DNA of 44,259 nt from positions 54,732-98,990 of the forward strand of contig PDIP01000058.1 of NCBI GenBank assembly GCA_002811645.1. Direction: 5' to 3'. The translations under genes were made by a program, and so were the position numbers. Every line of letters starts with the position of its first letter. Position 1 is the stretch's first letter. The notes beneath the pieces were generated by a model, which saw nothing but the letters and a program-made list of their open reading frames with translations, was not told the DNA's origin and ran no database searches. The DNA is from Corallochytrium limacisporum. Taxonomy: Eukaryota > Opisthokonta. Shown one piece after another: positions 11,601-21,200 of this stretch.

Positions 11601-14600
11601 TGCACACTCAGCGCTGACTGATCCCTCAAGGTTATGGTACCAAAGTTGTCCAAGTGTTGCACATTAACCTCCAGATAGTAGTAAGTATCACCATCAAACT
11701 GAAACGATGGTAATGCGGCCCCAGTCTCCGAGGCAATGAAGCCCGGAGTGTCCGAGCCTGGAAAGCGGTTCTCCAGCACAACCCACACGGTCTGCAGTGC
11801 TGATTGAGTGACACCACTGCCGAGGTCAATACCAATCTGAACGTCGCCTCTTCCGGTGGCCGCTGTTTGATAAAAGTTTTCAAAGCAGTCGAACTTATCT
11901 GCAGCGTTGAGATCAAAGAGATGAAGACTGGTGCAAAAGGCAGTGACGGATGGCGGGGTGATACGGTAGGGCACATCCGCGAGTCCAGCCGCACCATCTG
12001 CAGTATTGACCTGGATAAGTCCTGCTGACAGGAATGGAATTTCATACTGGAAGGAACACACTTCGGTGACCGTCGCACCATCAGCGCCGGTCAAACTGAA
12101 TGTGTTCAGGATGGCCTCACCAAGGGTAAATTCGGTGCTGAAGCTGGAGTCGCTGGGCAGTAGGAAGGAACTGTCTGCTCCGAAGAACGGAATGCCAGAC
12201 TGGATACCAAATTGACAGCTGGCCTCTAGGGTCACTGCCCTGCTGGCGGAGGTTAGACCGATGATGCTTGCCTCCTGGCGGGTAACCTGCCACAATGCAG
12301 TTCTTTCGGTACAACCAAGGTCAATGTTAAGTCGGGCTGACAAGGAAAAGGCAGGACCGCTCTCCGCAATTTCGTACTGTGGTCTAACCGCGGCACATTC
12401 AAACGTAGAGCCGATGACGGTGTCAAGGTTGAGGGCCACGGTGGTTGCAATTGCTTGCGTGTTGTCCAAAGATCCGAGATTCAGGGTGACGCCAAAAGTA
12501 GCAGCAAAGGTAGGCAGGTCCACCTCCTCGATGTCAAGTAGAGTGGCTGTCTGCGGGACACAGTTGCAGATTGAACCCTCGCTCAGTGTAACCGCTTGAC
12601 TGGTACGGGCAACGTCGTAAGTCACCTCGTCGCTGCGGCATTTTCCATCCTGTCCAGGCAGCACAAAGTACGCCGGCACTTCATTCTCGGGGTCTGTGCT
12701 ATCCTCGACGGCGGATACCAGACAATATCTCTCCTTGACCACGGCCAGAACTGTTCTTGATGAGGAGCTCTGGGTGCCTAGATCAATCTGGGACGAGATG
12801 CGAACAAGCTGATTGGGCTGTCCGAAGATCTCCACCTGGTCGCTGTTGCTCTGGAAGGACAGTGCCGCAGAGTCCACATGCTGCGAGCTTGGATTCGTTA
12901 GATCAGTCAAGCTGAGCACCACACCGCAGTACGGCTGGTCGGTCAGACGATCAGTGCAATCTATAACTGCCGTGCCGTTCACTTCCGGGCAGATTGGTTG
13001 AATACAACGTCCTGGGTTGTACGCCACCTCAATATTTGTTGCACTTACAAAAACTTCCACGTCGCTCCATTGGCACTCGGGGTTGCCCGTGTTGTCCTTT
13101 GAGTCAACCGCCTCGTAGCCGGGCAGACAATCCAGTGGAAAGCACGCTCCAATGTTTCCCGGAGCCGTGGTATTGTTGTTAGATTGTTTCTGTATCAGAT
13201 CCTGCACACCAATAGGTGCCACGGGACTTTCGTATTTGAAACTACCAGAGCACTCCTGGCACACTGGCAGACCACCTCTGACGCCGTCAGGGATGGGGCA
13301 GCCAGTGCTGCACACACTTGGACAGGAAGAAAACTCAGCCGTGGTGCATGTCATTGAGCCTGCCACACTGTCTAGGCCCTGGATGCCGGACGATGTCACA
13401 GTGTTGAGAATTTCTTCGTATCGCGTGGTGTCAGATATGAAATTTGCGAACACAACATTGTCACCAAATGAAGTCGTACTCGTACTTGTCTCCGCACCAA
13501 GGAAGCTACCAACAGTCTCACAGTACATCACCTTGTCATCGTTCCTGGCCTCAATTGCTGTTGTGCCGGCGGCGCTCTCAGTCAGTGACGTACCTTCCAG
13601 TGCATCCTGTGTGATCTGGCCATTCTGTGGAATCATGATGAACTGCGGAGTCATATCTTCAGCCACCACCAGCGTCAGACTGGCATCCACAGCCGCCTCC
13701 AGTGTAACACGCGGCACAATGGCTCGCTTCGCATTGCCATGGGTACCATACCTCTCATACATCACCGCACTGGCGTTCGCGTACTGGGTCAGATAGTCAC
13801 CATCCGTCGCTAATGTATTGGAGAGATCACCATCTCCGCTCAGTGCCAGAATCTGAGACGCTGTCAACTGCGTTCCTTTCTGTCGTAGACGACCCTGCGC
13901 TCCAGGCTCCGGCAGATCCGGCAAAGAACGTCTTGAGATGCCGATCGTCGTCTCCGGGAAGACCACATCGTCCAGGTACGCTGCTCGAGTGTCATCCACC
14001 ACGTACTGGAAGCCAAACGGTTGTGCCTCAACAAGCGCTCGGCAACACTGCCAGCTGCTTGGCTCGTATTCCGTGGCTCCAGGAGAATCTGTTGTTACCG
14101 TGCCCGGCGATGACACGGCAGCCAGCGGATTACATATGGTGTTGTCCAGTGCATTGACATCCGTCGCATAGCTTAGGTACTCCGTGTACGGTATCGTGAT
14201 GCCGTAAGAGCCTCGTACCTGCGGTGGCGGCAGGTTCAAACTACCCATAATATTCCAGTCCGGCACGCTCGAAACTGAGTCCTTGATCTGCTCAAAATCG
14301 TAGGTCTGAGTCGCGGTACCAAAGGTTAGGTAGTCAATGTCCTTCGTAAAGGAGGATAGTGTGGCGTTCGCTTCGTACACGTCGATAAACGTACTATTGA
14401 ACGGACTCTCCGCGTTCCAAACCTTCAAGCACGAGTAGTTAGTGGCTTCCTCAATACCTGTCACGTTGTCTTTGAAGAACGCAGATGCTGCCAGGCCTGG
14501 GAATCCCCCAATATAGTCAAAGTCATCTGCAGCCACACTGCCGGTTGAATTGCTCACCTCTGTGAACGTGATGGTTGTTGGTATCACGTACTGGCTGCCG

Positions 14601-15100
14601 GGGCACCCAATGGTGTAAAGTAGACCATCATCATCGTTGTTGCTGCCGCTGTACAGGAAGGCATCTGCATTGCTCGCAACGTAATAGCAGCCCTGAGTTG
14701 TATACGTGTACAGATTCGAATTGTCATCCTTCTCAACAATATCAACTCCGTTGCAGTCCGCCTCCTGTGTGAAGTAGTCTCCAATCTTGTCCATTTCGGT
14801 CTGCACCTGATCAACCTCCGGAACGACCGCAAAATACAGTGACGGGCTCAACAGTCCTCCCAATTTACTAGAAGTGTAGTAAGAAGTGACTAAAGATGCC
14901 AGCTGCCAGACGTACGCACCCGTGAATGGATCATTTTCTATGAATATTCCAGCTACCGCACTGTCGTCGTAGCTGATGGTGGTAAAGTCTTCCCTAAAAA
15001 ACGCCAGTGCTTTCCCTTTCAAACTTGCAGACCGGGTCTCCGGAGTGGCTGTGACATTCCGACAATCTGTCGATGGACCTACGAAAACGTTTGTCGACAT
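5645..15100 (-). CDS. Giant type I membrane protein with polybasic sites and Ig-like (SbsA-type) C-terminal repeats; N-terminus probably incomplete
   Basis: The frame encodes 3,151 residues. Most of it is beta-rich ectodomain with many Asn-X-Ser/Thr sites and scattered cysteines. Near residues 600-720 is a Cys-rich stretch. At about 2121 GRRRRS begins a charged linker of about 150 residues. From about 2270 to 2600 there is a beta-rich segment (GDSYDFNIFADENGMPVY, then VFKINGDFF, then SCDRTLQQNINI). It resembles, from memory, a conserved region of giant extracellular proteins in bacteria and protists. Residues about 2711-3067 form three tandem units like bacterial SbsA Ig-like domains. A second polybasic site (DRRRRTAV, about 3085) precedes one transmembrane helix (about 3118-3140) and a short tail RKTKEPLL. 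The first ATG gives no signal peptide, although topology demands one. A stop codon (TAA) lies two codons upstream. An upstream exon is therefore suspected (see 15248-15318). The specific role is unknown; surface adhesion or matrix attachment is inferred. Confidence 0.85.
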   Translation of the reverse strand: MSTNVFVGPSTDCRNVTATPETRSASLKGKALAFFREDFTTISYDDSAVAGIFIENDPFTGAYVWQLASLVTSYYTSSKLGGLLSPSLYFAVVPEVDQVQTEMDKIGDYFTQEADCNGVDIVEKDDNSNLYTYTTQGCYYVASNADAFLYSGSNNDDDGLLYTIGCPGSQYVIPTTITFTEVSNSTGSVAADDFDYIGGFPGLAASAFFKDNVTGIEEATNYSCLKVWNAESPFNSTFIDVYEANATLSSFTKDIDYLTFGTATQTYDFEQIKDSVSSVPDWNIMGSLNLPPPQVRGSYGITIPYTEYLSYATDVNALDNTICNPLAAVSSPGTVTTDSPGATEYEPSSWQCCRALVEAQPFGFQYVVDDTRAAYLDDVVFPETTIGISRRSLPDLPEPGAQGRLRQKGTQLTASQILALSGDGDLSNTLATDGDYLTQYANASAVMYERYGTHGNAKRAIVPRVTLEAAVDASLTLVVAEDMTPQFIMIPQNGQITQDALEGTSLTESAAGTTAIEARNDDKVMYCETVGSFLGAETSTSTTSFGDNVVFANFISDTTRYEEILNTVTSSGIQGLDSVAGSMTCTTAEFSSCPSVCSTGCPIPDGVRGGLPVCQECSGSFKYESPVAPIGVQDLIQKQSNNNTTAPGNIGACFPLDCLPGYEAVDSKDNTGNPECQWSDVEVFVSATNIEVAYNPGRCIQPICPEVNGTAVIDCTDRLTDQPYCGVVLSLTDLTNPSSQHVDSAALSFQSNSDQVEIFGQPNQLVRISSQIDLGTQSSSSRTVLAVVKERYCLVSAVEDSTDPENEVPAYFVLPGQDGKCRSDEVTYDVARTSQAVTLSEGSICNCVPQTATLLDIEEVDLPTFAATFGVTLNLGSLDNTQAIATTVALNLDTVIGSTFECAAVRPQYEIAESGPAFSLSARLNIDLGCTERTALWQVTRQEASIIGLTSASRAVTLEASCQFGIQSGIPFFGADSSFLLPSDSSFSTEFTLGEAILNTFSLTGADGATVTEVCSFQYEIPFLSAGLIQVNTADGAAGLADVPYRITPPSVTAFCTSLHLFDLNAADKFDCFENFYQTAATGRGDVQIGIDLGSGVTQSALQTVWVVLENRFPGSDTPGFIASETGAALPSFQFDGDTYYYLEVNVQHLDNFGTITLRDQSALSVQGFVTFGLGLSNPGLFDNCVPYNLCRACTIDTQLANDPTCQMINEETGRYNVAVPKGGSVYVFMQPYQTQASNKVDQPTDAATTLNNNDYKCAAASFLPNSTITCGTDKLEFEGNESKLVRPNEAVSKQQIDNTAHFYSNSNTTSNSEYYHVQSIENSISGANFRQILTKPLEITAAASDCDNVQSGGATVTITPLDQSSASCLSKTVSWNYFSTKTIFLPPLSYSVVLQQYNRFPQDTRIESSTRSSEFFGPLSQHTKHVTLVDASVDINNPKQISWQYYATPTVKTLRLVDTDGNSVAEQTTCKSANPPIDFVIPQTATANYTLTTTYEEIYAYGQTCEYLTFNYTIEDNIDSTACSGSSCSGQLQGTSSIAHNFTASEATEDPATSFVVFSAVRNKSFFTETISHAVNVVIVGIRNQGGGPRAIPLPLNLDATSSLDQVGVPNSCAGIANLTATLDTLTASYLKTLNEEVFGLQNPNDRDILPDVSGQYSGVNPQSKSISKNDVGNMADKIAQKTFSDADQALFVQTASSLVSDLTEQAFLVLRKPPGDHSFAKIAAAAVEQFAESVHFAQSGSVGGSAMFRVRFGVDKRGVLTVTAPFGIGGAVDTGAVAMAEVLFGLGYTNNNKYSASDTVSGDVVEAVSWLTSHDNVDTTSGWWIDSEDDELFGSPRDLLIFTPAFFSLALSILVTFDAETCSVLQTPIPTINVDRPQGKDDWGAADYVFLSTELSYSLQQYGNATESLEGGTLTPDEEAIVRNSLEALQCEIDYLDNVLTRYEATSKVAVNGSSQGFKWFLERNGDGNAKKSGRLTDVSPILPQGNEFAGDSIASVYDKASSIANTGPSGIGTLFPNSYYNQGGSGYLPGEKMANHNHVKDKYFSELRPYDIQRLSFAGDVKYNLVVEMAYKRPGIKVNKSANFGTAVDFKFNFDAGGGVGPAKIQAGNGGAIAPNNPNGRRRRSTGYDPIYQTEINDDEVNWEVAEKLFNHVMETHTNPYHKNLPKNTGEILSELHAERRHMPLGGPADVNVVREKRRAWRRDREQERITRALNRLRDMWVRVHAGEEVTIEETPTEMDVVKEHLHRHRREYYARNGGGPPKEFERHRRWEQASKTAISSYEIGSVYQTIWAGGSVTQTGKYAGGFAFKIQKRKFGVRFTGNYSGGSGYSIQGGKGLAIGLHLEDRQPGDSYDFNIFADENGMPVYQLNAGQTMCVHYPKVTFQRQKVIFNLIDGLPADRSNQPVLATKGQVFKFRIRSDGTVDREHTDNTSVYPITTRRSGLVFKINGDFFRSATQGRDFNWRLNRQEYTDIWLEVTLDPNADVAGVFEDVQIRAEPSCDRTLQQNINIAVNLVPACPSIQVEGELAIPKTLGRDVYLNNAGGSNFMLILTNPECGKPFESWGSRFTKAIGSNLLQTGIDVSFLYDTLEATEPQARRLSVLYAVKSANDPCTEDSALIACWTEDKLEYYLGSDSIDASQVPSQTLPTYSISLASSFIQIEVRAEDLAAAKILDGRVLLSASSNCESQVQSAVFSGSDNYPLVVDLTNPTIDALLAPAEEDITLQGKEATTELVLQASESVNCTFTSGKLQLKGDLEKGPEIPEVGVECEGDIITVYLPLDAIANALSSTSSTLSTATVHIEGLRDIAHNPLLHAYELDIPIITSGPGAALLLNPPEGVPVVLRGRNPTPTIEATYSTVSLACMNTVSAVFKLTLSSGDTVTVNAEAVGCSGTQVTVGVPVLDIEQHFTDSTVTITAATVQLADISNFAGLGINGTAFPLTVDGTAPTLTRILLPSSQELRLFEPDGSVSYTTSTRKVIVQLDENVDCMNFDPIPSAVVELLTDDATVVGNFTTGVLCQDDIVTILMPLDDISALSTVEANSVQSATITVVNLYDRSGNNPGDIVLLPGTGFTVVPVGGYVPDRRRRTAVNGTVTQEAETTDENTVEGGLREVPGNDHLLLFAGSASVLLVVSIVVRSLRKTKEPLL

Positions 15101-15247
15101 TTCTTATTTCTATTTCTCAGTCTGCTGTCATGCCCGATTTAATTCATGCGTACATGGTACTTTTATTCATTCTTGTATGCAGCTACTATGGTCCCGAGCA
15201 TTTGAATCCCTTTTTGCAGGAGATGCCGTGCACAATTTACCACTTAC

Positions 15248-15318
15248 CAACGCCAATGTCCTCAATGATCTGCCTTTTCAAGCTTTCGTACGCCCCACTT
15301 GATCCCACTCCATGAAAT
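15248..15318 (-). other. Candidate small upstream exon of gene 2 (71 nt)
   Basis: On the minus strand a strong acceptor (GCTTCTTTTCTTTCCTTTAG, AG at 15320-15319) precedes 71 bases ending at a consensus donor GTAAGT (GT at 15247-15246). Only one frame is open across it, and it ends in phase 1. An AG at 15080-15079 inside the start of the big frame would accept in the matching phase, giving ...DIGV-GPSTDC and a 169-base intron. The polypyrimidine tract of that second acceptor is weak. I did not find a clear signal-peptide exon further upstream. Confidence 0.35.
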
Positions 15319-15980
15319 CTAAAGGAAAGAAAAGAAGCAACGGCTAGATATGCGCTAGCACAGCACTACGCAGTAGCCAATGAATGGTACAGGAATCTGA
15401 AGAGAACCCCAACACAAGAGAAGAAACACCTGCCGCCCCCTTGGCACCGGTGGTCCCTAATTCTCGTTCAATGTATGGGTGTCTGTATGGTCCCTGCGGT
15501 TACTCTCCATTCCCTCTCTTCACCATAGTGAGCAAACAGTATGCGCAAAGTGATCCCAAGCAGAATTGCCTTTGAGCTCACAGATACATTCGTACTCACA
15601 CTCCGCGCCATTATTACCCCCCAATTCACTGTCTCGGCCATCATTCAGTACGGAGGATGGCAGTGGGCCTGCCTCATCACTAACCTCATGTCAGAATGGG
15701 GCATTTCAGTTCCGCCCATGGCGCATGACCATGCCAGAGCGGACAGTGCAATAAGAGAGTGTCAGACACACCACTCTCACCCCGTCCTCCAGCCTGCCCC
15801 GAGCCAGGGGTGTGCCACGATGGAATACCGATGGGTGAGGGAAGATTCAGGACAGCAAACAACTTTTGTCGTCGTGCGCTTGCTTTTCCCATTGGGAGAA
15901 CACAAAGGAAATCGGGGGGGTCGGGGAATGCCTTGTTTCCGCACAATCCGTCCTTCGCTTCTGTTTAATCCCCCCACTTT

Positions 15981-15993
15981 CCCCCCGGGGGGG
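15981..15993. repeat. GC palindrome CCCCCCGGGGGGG upstream of gene 2
   Basis: A near-perfect C6/G7 palindrome about 885 bases upstream of the gene 2 ATG, flanked by further C-rich and GGCGGGCGGG sequence. It is the gene 2 member of the set of G-run elements found upstream of each gene. Confidence 0.45.
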
Positions 15994-16583
15994 TCCACAC
16001 TCCCGTCCTAGGCGGGCGGGCGCGTGTGCGCTTGGCAAGGGAGAGCAGTGTGGTCACAATTGGGGGGGGGCACCAGTACCGCTTGGAAAAAGCTTTTTGG
16101 CCCGTTCGAAAATTCTGCGTAGGGGGGGAAAGAGGGGAAAGCGCCGAAGGCGACGGCGTTCGGAGCGCGCACAAGCGAGAACGAAAGTGACGGCGAGATT
16201 CGAGGATGGCTTTTCCGACGCGCACGGCTTTGCAGTAAACAAACAAAGGCAACGGGAGGAGCGCGCAGCGAACTGGAGGAAAAGGACGCGGAAGCGCTTG
16301 ACGACCACAGCACAAAGGGCGGAAGAAAACAGAGTGGGAAGAGGCAGGTGCGCCATTGCTTTGGTCCTGGACCTCGCCCTAAACTTCGGGGTTGACCCAT
16401 CGTCTTCCCCGAGGACCTTTCCCCTCTTTGCTACACTGTCCATATTCATAGTAAATGAATTGGGATCTATCTCAACACCTGCCTATCATCTTGGGGCAGA
16501 GCAGAGCAAAATGTTGAAAGGCCGGAAAAAGAAACTTTCAAAAATAAGGACTACAGCAAAAAAACACACAAGAGAAGAAAACA

Positions 16584-16590
<7 letters not shown>

Positions 16591-16616
<26 letters not shown>
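16591..16616. repeat. (GA)13 microsatellite
   Basis: A pure GA dinucleotide run of 26 bases within a wider A/G-rich zone. Confidence 0.95.
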
Positions 16617-17325
16617 TGTAAACAGAACAAAAACATTTTAAATTGAAAAAGAAAAAAGGCAGAGTGTGTACAAAAACCAAAGGGCAGAAGAAAGAATAAA
16701 TAAAGGGGGTTTGGTTGGCGGGCCGGGCCAACACAGATGGGGGAGGGAGAAAAACAAGGGGGGGGGGAATCGGCGCACAAGGAAAACGAAACAGCCACAG
16801 CCACCGTCCACGAGAAAAAGGGGGGGGTAGAGATAGGAAAGAAAGATTTGACAGGCGGAAAAAATGAAAACGAAGAAGAGGTTGGTGGTAGTAAAAATCC
16901 CAGCATTAGCAGTTGGCATGTTGACTTACAGTAAGGAAGGGCAGAAACGAAAAAAAACGAAAAGGAGAAAGAACCCCGGTTGGAACAGGACCTCATGGCA
17001 CGCGGGTGTGTCGTCTCGAAGAAAGGTGACGGAAGCGATCGAGACTGATCGGTCATGGTTGTTGCTGCTTCGTCCTGTTTCCCGGGGTATCGTTGCGATG
17101 ATTGTACAAGATGGGATTTTCCTGAGCACAGAAATATTAAAAGAGCTATGGAAGGTTCATGTCGAGTCCATGTTTGACTATTGAGCTTCTACGGCTTCCC
17201 GACTCCTGCACACCCGTTCACACCTGCGGGGATCGTGACATCTGTGCTGGCTAAGGCCTGAATCCAAGTCTAAACCAATTCTCTCTGTCTTCCCCTTGCC
17301 AGCATCCATGGGTGCATGTCTCTGA

Positions 17326-17326
17326 G

Positions 17327-17358
<32 letters not shown>

Positions 17359-17362
17359 AGTG
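17326..17362. repeat. (TA)n-(TG)n microsatellite
   Basis: About 11 TA units pass directly into a TG run with one GAG interruption. Confidence 0.95.
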
Positions 17363-17476
17363 TGTCGTAGTCACTCTCCCCTCAGAGCGTTGCCTCTCCG
17401 TCTCTCTCGCGATCCCCTTCGCCTTCTCCTTCCCGCCACCTCCCCACTTTTTTTCCTCTTCTCTCGCTATCTCTGG

Positions 17477-17632
17477 GTATGTCTGGAAAAGCAGCATTGC
17501 GGTCGTTCGCTCTTTCTTGTAAAACCTCACTCCCATGCTTCGCCTTTGTAGTTCAACCCCCTCCTCCTCCGCCTCCCCCCGGCAGGGGAGGGGGCCCTTC
17601 TCACCCTAACTCTCTCCTCGTCTCTACCGCAG
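17477..17632 (+). other. Candidate 5' UTR intron of gene 3
   Basis: GTATGT at 17477-17482 is a good donor. It is followed by a C/T-rich stretch, a CCCTAAC branch-site-like motif ending at 17610, a tract TCTCTCCTCGTCTCTACC and CAG at 17630-17632. All three splice signals are in order over 156 bases on the coding strand of gene 3, about 580 bases before its ATG. Only transcript data can confirm it. Confidence 0.4.
17573..17597. repeat. GC-rich hairpin element upstream of gene 3
   Basis: CTCCCCCC-GGCA-GGGGAGGGGG forms an imperfect stem-loop about 615-635 bases before the gene 3 ATG. It sits inside the candidate UTR intron. It belongs to the loose family of G-run palindromes upstream of each gene. 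Confidence 0.4.
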
Positions 17633-18208
17633 TGGTGCGGTACGCGTTCGCAGGACGCGGGAGACACGGAGGGCGACAGAAAAGCGTGGATGGGGGGATG
17701 TGTGCGAGGGGCCCGCTTCCGAGTAAGGAGGACACACACAGAGACACGCACAGTGAAGACCCTGAAGGGTTACGGAGGCAATTGGAGTGTTAGCATTTGT
17801 ACCGAACTGTGTAACAATGCCTTTTGCTCATTGGACAGTATGATTGACATTAAAGGAATCTGCCCAACAAAGTTTACTTCCTTTTGGCTATATGACTACA
17901 TTGGGGAACAGGGAACATGGTCTCAAGCCTTTGATTTCACTATTGATGTATGGCTTCAGGGCAAGATCTCGTACTTGAATCAACCAAGGAACCTTACAAA
18001 GTTATTTTCCATGGCAATTATGCCGGTCTCTTTATAGTTTGCAGAATTTTTGAATAGTAACGTTATCCGGCGCACCTGATATGACCAACGCGTGTAATTG
18101 GTCCCTTTGAATCAAAACTTAGTTCTCGCATTGAGTATTGGTAGGACCAGAATAATATCACACAAGAAACACAGACAGGTATACACATATTCCCGGGAAA
18201 ATTTTACC

Positions 18209-21200
18209 ATGTTTGCTCCCGGACTCGCCTACGCCGCCCTCACCGTAACACTACTGGCCGAGTTATCATGGGCACAATCCGCATGCGTTGACTATAGTTT
18301 TGTGCCCCCATCCAACGGGCCTAGTGACTTTGAGCTCGAGGGGGTGGCAAATTTTCTAGAAAACGGCAATGTTCTCCTCACCTTTGCCAGTGTGGAGCGT
18401 GCACCCCTCCAGGGGACAGCATCTCTCACAAGTCAGGACATCGTGATCGATGGAGGGATCGGAAATTACCTCGAAGCCGACGCACTTGTTGACATCTCCA
18501 CCCTCGCGGACGGTTTGCAGCACGGTGATTACATTCGTATGGGCCTATTCAATGTTTCGGATCCCACCGCCACTCCTACTGTAGTGCTGGCTGGTGAGTT
18601 GGACCTGTCACCAGCTGGGGAAGATGATCCCCGTGCCTTTCGCGATCGCGACACAGTCGTCGGTCTAAACCTGGACCCAGCCGATCCTGACGTTTCCCAG
18701 GTCGCTGCACCTTTGAATCTGACGCTCCCCACGGATGGATCCTCTACGCGTATGCGTCTACACCTTGAGTTGCGCAACAACGTTGTGTCCTTCACGGCAG
18801 CAGTCGCCAAGACCGGCGAGACGGCCGCAGATCTTGACAAGCCTTCCTTCGAATTTTCACAACCAAGTGGATTTGCAACGACCGCCTATGACCTGCCTCC
18901 GGGCACCTACCGCCTCGCGGTCACTGCCCGAACTCAGAATCGCGTTCGTGGGTCCACTTTCACAATGGCAGGGCTTCGTCTTGCGGCCAGTGGCAATGAA
19001 GCACCCGGTTTCTGCCTCAACAACAGCCCAGACCAGAATAAAACTGTGCCGCTGATGTGTCCTACCTCACAGCAGTTTCAGGCCGCCAACGGAAACTTTG
19101 GTGATGTCCTGCTGCAAGAGGGCGAGGTGCTCGTCGTCGGTGATGATGGCGTGCTGACCCTTGAGCCACTGGAGACGAACCCAGGCTCGGACACGGCCCC
19201 AACCACGACTGCTGTGCGTTTCATTCAACAATTCGATGGACGGGGCCTTACCAGTCTGTCCAGTCAGGTCGATTTCCAAGTTCTGACCATTGCAGGAACC
19301 CCAACGGGATCCAGCGTCCAGCTGTTCTTTCAGGGATCTCATGAATACTTTCCCCGTTTGGGTGTCATTGCAGACTACACGTGGGGTTATGATGATGAAC
19401 CGACTGATTTTAGCGATAAGGACCCTCCATACGTGTACAAGGCCGAGGCGCATCTGCGGATCTGTTCTGATGTGACCGCAAGTCTGTACAACAACTACGT
19501 TGGCACAAAAGTACAAGGAGAAGGCACAGGCACCATTCCGGAACCGTGCGAAGTCAACCTTACCATCGAAACCGACCGCATTATGGACACTACCGAGCAC
19601 AGCCTCATCTTCCAGTACGCAAACGGAGTCATGTTGCACGCCTGGTGCACACGAAAACAGATGAACTGGTTGCCCAGGCCGCAGTCAGCCTACATGATCT
19701 GACCTTTATGGGTGATGCTGTCTCTGGTTTCACACGTCCTGAACTGCTCAACGCACTCCTCGGCGATTCCTTCACCGCAGGTGCCTCAGTGCTTAGTGAT
19801 GTTGGCTTAGGCGGCGAAGTACAAATTAGCGAGGTCAATGTCTTAGCCGAGAACACAGCCTGCGATACCTACGCCAATTTCTGCCCGCCATACTTGTTCG
19901 TACCCTCCGCAGGGCTGAAGGCGCCGTCGGTGTCTGGAAAACTGTCACAGCTGGATAACCCGGCCGGTAATATTACAGCGGGGAATGGCGAACCACTCGC
20001 CCCGACCACCCTCTCCGCATCCCTCTATGGCGAAGTCTCCCGCAACGATGCAGAAGAGGTTATGCTGAACACCACCTGCCGTAGTGAACACAACGCGAGC
20101 CGCGTGAATTTCCGGCAAAGCGTGCTAACTGCCATTGATGTGGACTTCTTGTACGCAAACCAACTCTTCTTCGTACCGCTCGCAACCGACGCAATGATAG
20201 GATGGTCCATTGATTTGGTCCCCAAAGCTCTATCCTCCGTCGCAGGTCTCCGCATCGTCTTTGAGCCGACCAACCAAAATGATACAGACAATGGTGCTGG
20301 CACATACGAGGGCGCCAATGGCACGTACGCAACCTACACCATATCTATCCGTGGGGGAATAGTCGACGGAGAGGAAGACCTCACCACACTTGTTCAGGAA
20401 CACTTCCTCCATGAGGATTTTCGTCCGATTGTTGACTTCCAAGGTGGTGCTCGGGTCGACCCCTCCGACAACACTGAAGTTTTCAACACCACCTACGCGG
20501 ACTATGGTACACTTGAGGTTAGCATAGAGTATAAGGATGGGAATCTCGTGGTCGAGGTTCTCGCCCCAGGCTTCCCGGATCGTCCACTGGCGTTCCTGGC
20601 TACTCCTATTGGCGAGCTGACGGACTACGTCGGAAACGAATTTTTCCTATCGTATGCTGCCTGGTCACCACTCGCAAGCAACACGACTCTGTGTCCGATA
20701 TTTGGTGGAGAGGACAACGACACGTCCGGATTCCTCAACTTCAAGGAACTTACCGCCTTTTCCTTAACCAAAGACTGTTACCCTGCGACGACTTGTGGGG
20801 AGCTTGTTAGCTACTACATCGACCGCACACACCAGGACAAGTCTCAGTTCCTCGCCGCTGGCAACACAGTAATTGACAACACCACCCAAATCATCACCAT
20901 GTCATCCCACGGCATCAACGCCGGCAATACGCGGTCCCAACTCCTCATTGGCAATAGTACCATCGACACAGAGGATCTGCAGACTTTGAGCCTGGATCTG
21001 TTGGTTCTCCTTCGTACTGACCGTGAGCACAAGGACCGTCATCCAATTGAAGGGTCCATCTTGCTTCCCTTGACCCCGGTCTACGGTGTCGATATTTGTG
21101 CCCCGATTACCGCCCTAATTCATTATGATACCGATGAGAACAGCTCAACCGGCCTGTCCGTAACGCTGGCTATTTTGCAAGATCGGCCGAGTATATTTGT

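Larger units (their letters stand above)
15101..18208. other. Divergent intergenic region between genes 2 and 3
   Basis: This 3.1 kb region must hold the promoters of both giant genes. It contains the candidate exon of gene 2, a GC palindrome near 15981-15993, a purine-rich zone (about 16500-16900), GA and TA/TG microsatellites, a pyrimidine-rich zone (about 17380-17620) and a likely 5' UTR intron of gene 3. The frames at 16864-17184 and 17690-18037 do not look like conserved proteins. No RNA gene was recognised. Confidence 0.55.

Noticed and set aside
17690-18037. 115-codon plus-strand frame before gene 3
   Set aside because: It starts in repeat-like CACACAGAGACAC sequence and shows no family feature. 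It more likely belongs to the gene 3 leader.
19600-19702. Programmed -1 ribosomal frameshift in gene 3
   Set aside because: No X-XXY-YYZ slippery heptamer in the right frame was found in the overlap (CGAAAAC is not one), and no downstream pseudoknot is evident. A missing base is simpler.
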